Shown here: positions 60,013 through 64,000 of the stretch, in pieces
Layout: each line of letters begins with the position of its first letter
Numbering within the stretch: the first letter of the stretch is position 1
Assembly (NCBI RefSeq): GCF_020536995.1
Contig: NC_068359.1
Span: 60,695,678-60,759,677 of the forward strand
Direction of reading: 5' to 3'
DNA: 64,000 bases
Origin: Dreissena polymorpha
Taxonomy: Eukaryota > Mollusca > Bivalvia > Myida > Dreissenidae
Made by a program: the position numbers and the translations under genes
Notes under the pieces: model-generated
What the model saw: only the letters and a program-made list of their open reading frames with translations
What the model was told of the DNA's origin: nothing
Database searches by the model: none

Positions 60013-60318
60013 CGGCCACTATCTCCTCCTACACTATAAGCGCTATAACCTTAAAACTTACATAGATGGTAGCTATGAGCATATGTGCGACGGTGGTGGC
60101 AACGGAATTTTGATCTGACCCCTGGGTCAAAAGTTATAGGTAAAATGGGTAAAAAATAACTCATTTTACTAACAACATGCGACGCATATGATAATAACTT
60201 TTGACCCAGGGGTCAGATCAAAATTCCAAATAGTTCACCGTCGCACATATGCTCATAGCTACCATGTGTGTAAGTTTCAAGATTCTAGTGCTAATAGTGT
60301 AGGAGGAGATAGTGGCCG
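60013..60318. repeat. Fold-back (MITE-like) element, ~130-bp arms
   Basis: Begins CGGCCACTATCTCCTCCTAC and ends with its complement GTAGGAGGAGATAGTGGCCG. Inside, ATATGTGCGACGGTG and GATCTGACCCCTGGGTCAAA are matched by CACCGTCGCACATAT and TTTGACCCAGGGGTCAGATC. Central spacer of about 50 bp. No coding capacity. Confidence 0.9.
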
Positions 60319-60370
60319 ATGGGGGTTGAGGTGGGGCCGGGTCAGAGATGTTCACTCATTTTTGTAGATT

Positions 60371-61165
60371 ATTTTACATTAACTTCTTCATTTCTACACC
60401 AATTTATTTCAAATTGATACTGAACATATCTTATGACAATACGGTCAATCTCAACTATGCATGGCCCATTAACTTTGCCATTACCAACTCTGGGGCGCCC
60501 CGCCCACATAGACCACGCACACCCAAAATTGTGTTTGAACATTACTTCTTCATTTATTCACCAATTTACTTCAAATTAATACTGAACATCTCTTATGACA
60601 ACACGGTCTATCTCGATCATCCATGTCCATATTGCCCACCCAATGGCCATTGATAAAGGTAAAGGCAGCTTAGTTCCCGCCCTCTTTCAAATTTATCGAG
60701 AGGTCCACGCACGGGTACGACTTCCCCGTACCCTCATTTTTTTTCGTACCCAAATGTTTATTCGTACTCAAATTGTTTCGTACCCAAATCCCCGTACCCC
60801 CACAATTTTTGTTTCGTACCCAATTGTTTTTCGTACCCATTTTTTTTCTTACCCAAATTTTTGTTCGTACCCAAATTGTTTTTCGTACCCAATTTTTTTT
60901 CTACCCAATTTTTTTTTCGTATCCAAATTTTGTTTCGTACCAAAATTATTTCATACCAACATTTTTTTTCGTACCATTTTTTTTTTCTTACCCAATTGGT
61001 TTTTCGTCTTACCCAATTTTTTTTTTCGTACCCACATTTTTTATCGTACTATTTTTTTTTTTGGAATAACTTCTTCATTTATTTACCAATTGACTTCAAA
61101 TTAATACTGAACATCTCTTATGAAAACACGGTCTATCTCGACCATCCATGTCCACATTACCCACC
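60371..61165. repeat. Triplicated ~90-bp block with an internal TTCGTACCC array
   Basis: Blocks with AACTTCTTCATTT, CAAATTAATACTGAACATCT and CACGGTCTATCTCGA occur near 60375, 60541 and 61069. Between the last two lies an array of TTCGTACCCAAATTTTTT-like ~17-20-bp units (60725-61060) with homopolymer-driven length variation. Open frames rich in Phe, Pro and Tyr across it (60595-61104) are repeat artefacts. Confidence 0.85.
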
Positions 61166-61620
61166 CCGGGCCCCACCAACATAGGCCTTGCCCACCCAAA
61201 ATTGCCTTTTAATATAACATCTATGCGGCGTGGGGATACGCGTCCGCATCTGCCGCGCCATTTCTAGTAGCTTGTTGTTATGATGTTGTTCCGTAAATTG
61301 CCGTAACATAAAATCTGTATACGGTGTGTGCACCGAAGCGATCTATTTGTTAATTGGTTTATTACATTAACTTTAATTTATTCTGAAAACAAGTTGCATT
61401 TACAGGATTTTTCTTAGATGTGTCAACTTGAGATTTGTTTTTTGTAAAAACATAAACCACGAGAACGAAAATGTGTTCCATATCTAATTCATCATCAGTA
61501 AACAAAATTCATAACAACAATATAATCGTTTTAAAATGCAGTTTCTTTTAAACTAATGTTATATTCAGACAACAATTAGTAAAATTATAATAAATATATA
61601 AATTATGGTGTATGTAAACC
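61166..61620. other. Intergenic, no gene seen
   Basis: Contains GGCGTGGGGATACGCG at 61228, similar to GCGTGGGGATATTG at 59969, perhaps marking the two ends of one composite repeat spanning 59.95-61.26 kb. Confidence 0.4.
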
Positions 61621-62096
61621 AGGGGCGGTTCCAGGATTTCTGGTTAGGAGGGGGCGGGATATTGAAAGATTTGCTGGGGGTCCAGGGGGGGGGGGCGCTA
61701 GGGCCCCTGGTGGGTGCAGGGCAAAGCCCTGATAGGGGGTCAAGGAGGGCGAAGCCCCCATGTAAGCTCTACGATTTTAGTGATTTTGAAGGCTTCGACA
61801 ACCACTTCTCGAGCATGTCACTCCTTATGTACTTTCATCAAAGTACCTTCTTATAATGCCAAATAAGTGCATACGTTATACGGATGGATATAGCCGGAAG
61901 AAATGCTATAAGTCTAGAGAAGAACACACTGACGGTTATCTAAAAAGAAGAAAAATGAGTTTAAATAGGTGATTTAGATCTAGTTAAGTAAGAATGTAAA
62001 TGAATTGACTTTACTTTTGCGATTTAAGGGTGGGGGGGCGTACGCCGCGTCCGCCCTCCCCCCCCCCCCGCCCCCCCCCCCATTGGAACCGCCTAT
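61621..62096. mobile_element. MITE-like repeat with GGCGGTTCCA ends
   Basis: Starts AGGGGCGGTTCCA and ends TGGAACCGCCTAT, inverted with two mismatches. The interior has G-rich (61640-61760) and C-rich (62060-62080) segments, including AGGGCAAAGCCCTGATAGGG and GGGCGAAGCCCC. Similar GC-rich short repeats are common in invertebrate genomes. No coding capacity. Confidence 0.75.
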
Positions 62097-62136
62097 GTGT
62101 AAACTATGATTATGTCAACCTTTTCTATACGTGCTT

Positions 62137-62190
62137 ATATAAATACACCTAATTTGCGTAGTCTTAACGTTGCAGGTGCGCGTGACGTCA
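62137..62190 (+). promoter_or_regulatory. Putative promoter: TATA box and CRE-like site
   Basis: TATATAAATA at 62137-62146, then a full TGACGTCA (cAMP-response-element palindrome) at 62183-62190, followed by the inverted pair CGATTCAC/GTGAATCG at 62201-62225. The signal-peptide ATG lies at 62268, about 130 bp after the TATA box. The CRE would lie just downstream of the inferred start site, an unusual but known position. Confidence 0.5.
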
Positions 62191-62267
62191 CTCGTCAACT
62201 CGATTCACGCGGATATTGTGAATCGAGCGTTTTTATGAACATTTCAAATTATGGTGTGTGATAGTGC

Positions 62268-64000
62268 ATGATGGATAAGCAGGCTTTGATAACTTTATTT
62301 ATATTCGGATACTTTGTCAGCTGCTTTGGGTAAGATTCATTCAAATTACTGTACTGTTTTTATTAGCAAACGTTTTATTTTTTATATGATATTTGTTCTT
62401 ATTAAATATGTCTTTGGATAAAATGATTTCTCTATACATATTAATATACGTTTTGATGTATGCACATGTGAACAGTCGTATACTGTGGTTCTGTGGGGAT
62501 GGGAATTTAGGTTATAATTATACAAGTTTCTGTTATTAAATTTATGTTTATAAACAAAAACGTTGCTTAGATTCAAATGAAAAAGTATTCTTTATGGTAG
62601 AGTCAGTTTTGACCCCAGGGGACGGCGTTAGGCAGCTTATGAAGAAAACATGACACATGATGTAAATTTCAGATTATTAGCAATGGTGTATGTGAATTAT
62701 TTGTATTTAAAATAGGCTTGAAATCAGTTATGTATTATTGATCTACCAGTAAATGTACCATGCCTTCTTAACTACCTATTTTACATTTAGTCATATACAG
62801 AGATCGCCAATCTTATTCATGGAAACAGCACTTTACGTAGACATCTTAGATCCATTCGATATATATTTGTTAATGTCAGTCATGGAAACAGCACTTTACG
62901 TAGACATCTTAGATCCATTCGATATATATTTGTTAATGTCAGTCATGGAAACAGCACTTTACGTAGACATCTTAGATCCATTCGATATATATTTGTTAAT
63001 GTCAGTCATGGAAACAGCACTTTACGTAGACATCTTAGATCCATTCGATATATATTTGTTAATGTCAGTCATGGAAACAGCACTTTACGTAGACATCTTA
63101 GATCCATTCGATATATATTTGTTAATGTCAGTCATGGAAACAGCACTTTACGTAGACATCTTAGATCCATTCGATATATATTTGTTAATGTCAGTCATGG
63201 AAACAGCACTTTACGTAGACATCTTAGATCCATTCGATATATATTTGTTAATGTCAGTCATGGAAACAGCACTTTACGTAGACATCTTAGATCCATTCGA
63301 TATATATTTGTTAATGTCAGTCATGGAAACAGCACTTTACGTAGACATCTTAGATCCATTCGATATATATTTGTTAATGTCAGTCATGGAAACAGCACTT
63401 TACGTAGACATCTTAGATCCATTCGATATATATTTGTTAATGTCAGTCATGGAAACAGCACTTTACGTAGACATCTTAGATCCATTCGATATATATTTGT
63501 TAATGTCAGTCATGGAAACCGCACTTTACGTAGACATCTTAGATCCATTCGATATATATTTGTTAATGTCAGTCATGGAAACAGCACTTTACGTAGACAT
63601 CTTAGATCCATTCGATATATATTTGTTAATGTCAGTCATGGAAACAGCACTTTACGTAGACATCTTAGATCCATTCGATATATATTTGTTAATGTCAGTC
63701 ATGGAAACAGCACTTTACGTAGACATCTTAGATCCATTCGATATATATTTGTTAATGTCAGTCATGGAAACAGCACTTTACGTAGACATCTTAGATCCAT
63801 TCGATATATATTTGTTAATGTCAGTCATGGAAACAGCACTTTACGTAGACATCTTAGATCCATTCGATATATATTTGTTAATGTCAGTCATGGAAACAGC
63901 ACTTTACGTAGACATCTTAGATCCATTCGATATATATTTGTTAATGTCAGTCATGGAAACAGCACTTTACGTAGACATCTTAGATCCATTCGATATATAT
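62268..64000 (+). CDS. Candidate secreted 21-residue tandem-repeat protein (exons 1-2, runs off the window)
   Basis: Exon 1 (62268-62329) encodes MMDKQALITLFIFGYF plus VSCF, a signal-peptide-like segment with an in-frame stop upstream, and ends GG/GTAAGATT, a consensus donor. After a 461-bp intron, TTTTACATTTAG ends at 62790. Exon 2 joins in phase 2 and reads HIQRSPILF, then a 21-residue unit (starts METALYVDIL, ends IYLLMSV) repeated without stops to the window end, about 390 codons. Each unit is acidic (three Asp, one Glu) and otherwise hydrophobic. The one base change I see (63520, A to C) is silent in this frame. A second frame through the array is also open (63 is a multiple of three), so coding status is not proven. 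No family recognised. Confidence 0.4.
62817..64000. repeat. 63-bp tandem repeat, about 18.8 near-perfect units
   Basis: Units start TCATGGAAACAGCACTTTAC at 62817, 62880, 62943 and so on, with an exact 63-bp period to the last base. Apart from A to C at 63520 the units look identical, implying very recent expansion or homogenisation. The array continues beyond the window. Confidence 0.98.

Noticed and set aside
60595-61104. 169-codon Phe/Tyr/Pro-rich frame
   Set aside because: It lies on the TTCGTACCC array and overlaps equally long frames in other phases.
62817-64000. CRISPR-like array
   Set aside because: Units are contiguous with no unique spacers and the genome is animal; it is a tandem repeat.

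Overview
The window is AT-rich, intron-bearing animal DNA dominated by repeats. Several repeat families point to a bivalve mollusc: tRNA-headed SINEs, a fold-back element with GTCGTCCC...GGGACGAC cores, a DIRS-type retroelement fossil, and GT-AG split genes. A dreissenid mussel is my guess from memory of similar repeats; I cannot verify it. Gene density is very low and no bacterial signal is seen.

Layout. 1-13.5 kb is intergenic DNA with SINE pieces, small tandem repeats, a decayed non-LTR retrotransposon (6.1-8.45 kb, minus) abutting a decayed Tx1/L1-like LINE (8.5-10.04 kb, plus), and a CAGA microsatellite. A 2.2-kb element with ~87-bp terminal inverted repeats and a 5-bp target duplication lies at 13,570-15,803. 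The best-supported host gene is a four-exon gene (18.4-20.8 kb) for a 143-residue secreted, cysteine-rich protein of FGF-binding-protein type.

25,731-47,337 is a very large inverted repeat. Two ~10.2-kb arms, nearly identical by eye, surround a ~1.15-kb unique spacer. Each arm carries, in mirror image, a 48-bp minisatellite, a four-unit tandem exon array beginning with a signal-peptide exon, a 5'-truncated Tx1/L1-like LINE with a 14-bp target duplication, Ig-domain exons preceded by long TAG/TAC tracts, a TTAA-flanked MITE and a SINE. The left arm stops inside an Ig exon and is joined directly to degenerate telomeric repeats (CCCTAA). The right arm ends at a run of exactly 100 N. The palindrome may be real or an assembly product; evidence for both is given.

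47.4-64 kb holds intergenic DNA, a broken Ngaro/DIRS-type tyrosine-recombinase retroelement fossil (about 49.6-54.2 kb) whose 3' part is an SGNH-hydrolase-like domain, a SINE, a duplicated module with a SINE inserted in one copy only, a 46-bp-arm hairpin, an 84-bp minisatellite, fold-back elements and a TTCGTACCC array. At the right edge a TATA box, a CRE-like site and a signal-peptide exon with a consensus splice donor precede, in frame, an almost perfect 63-bp (21-codon) tandem repeat that stays open for about 390 codons and runs off the window. This is a candidate for an undescribed secreted repeat protein.
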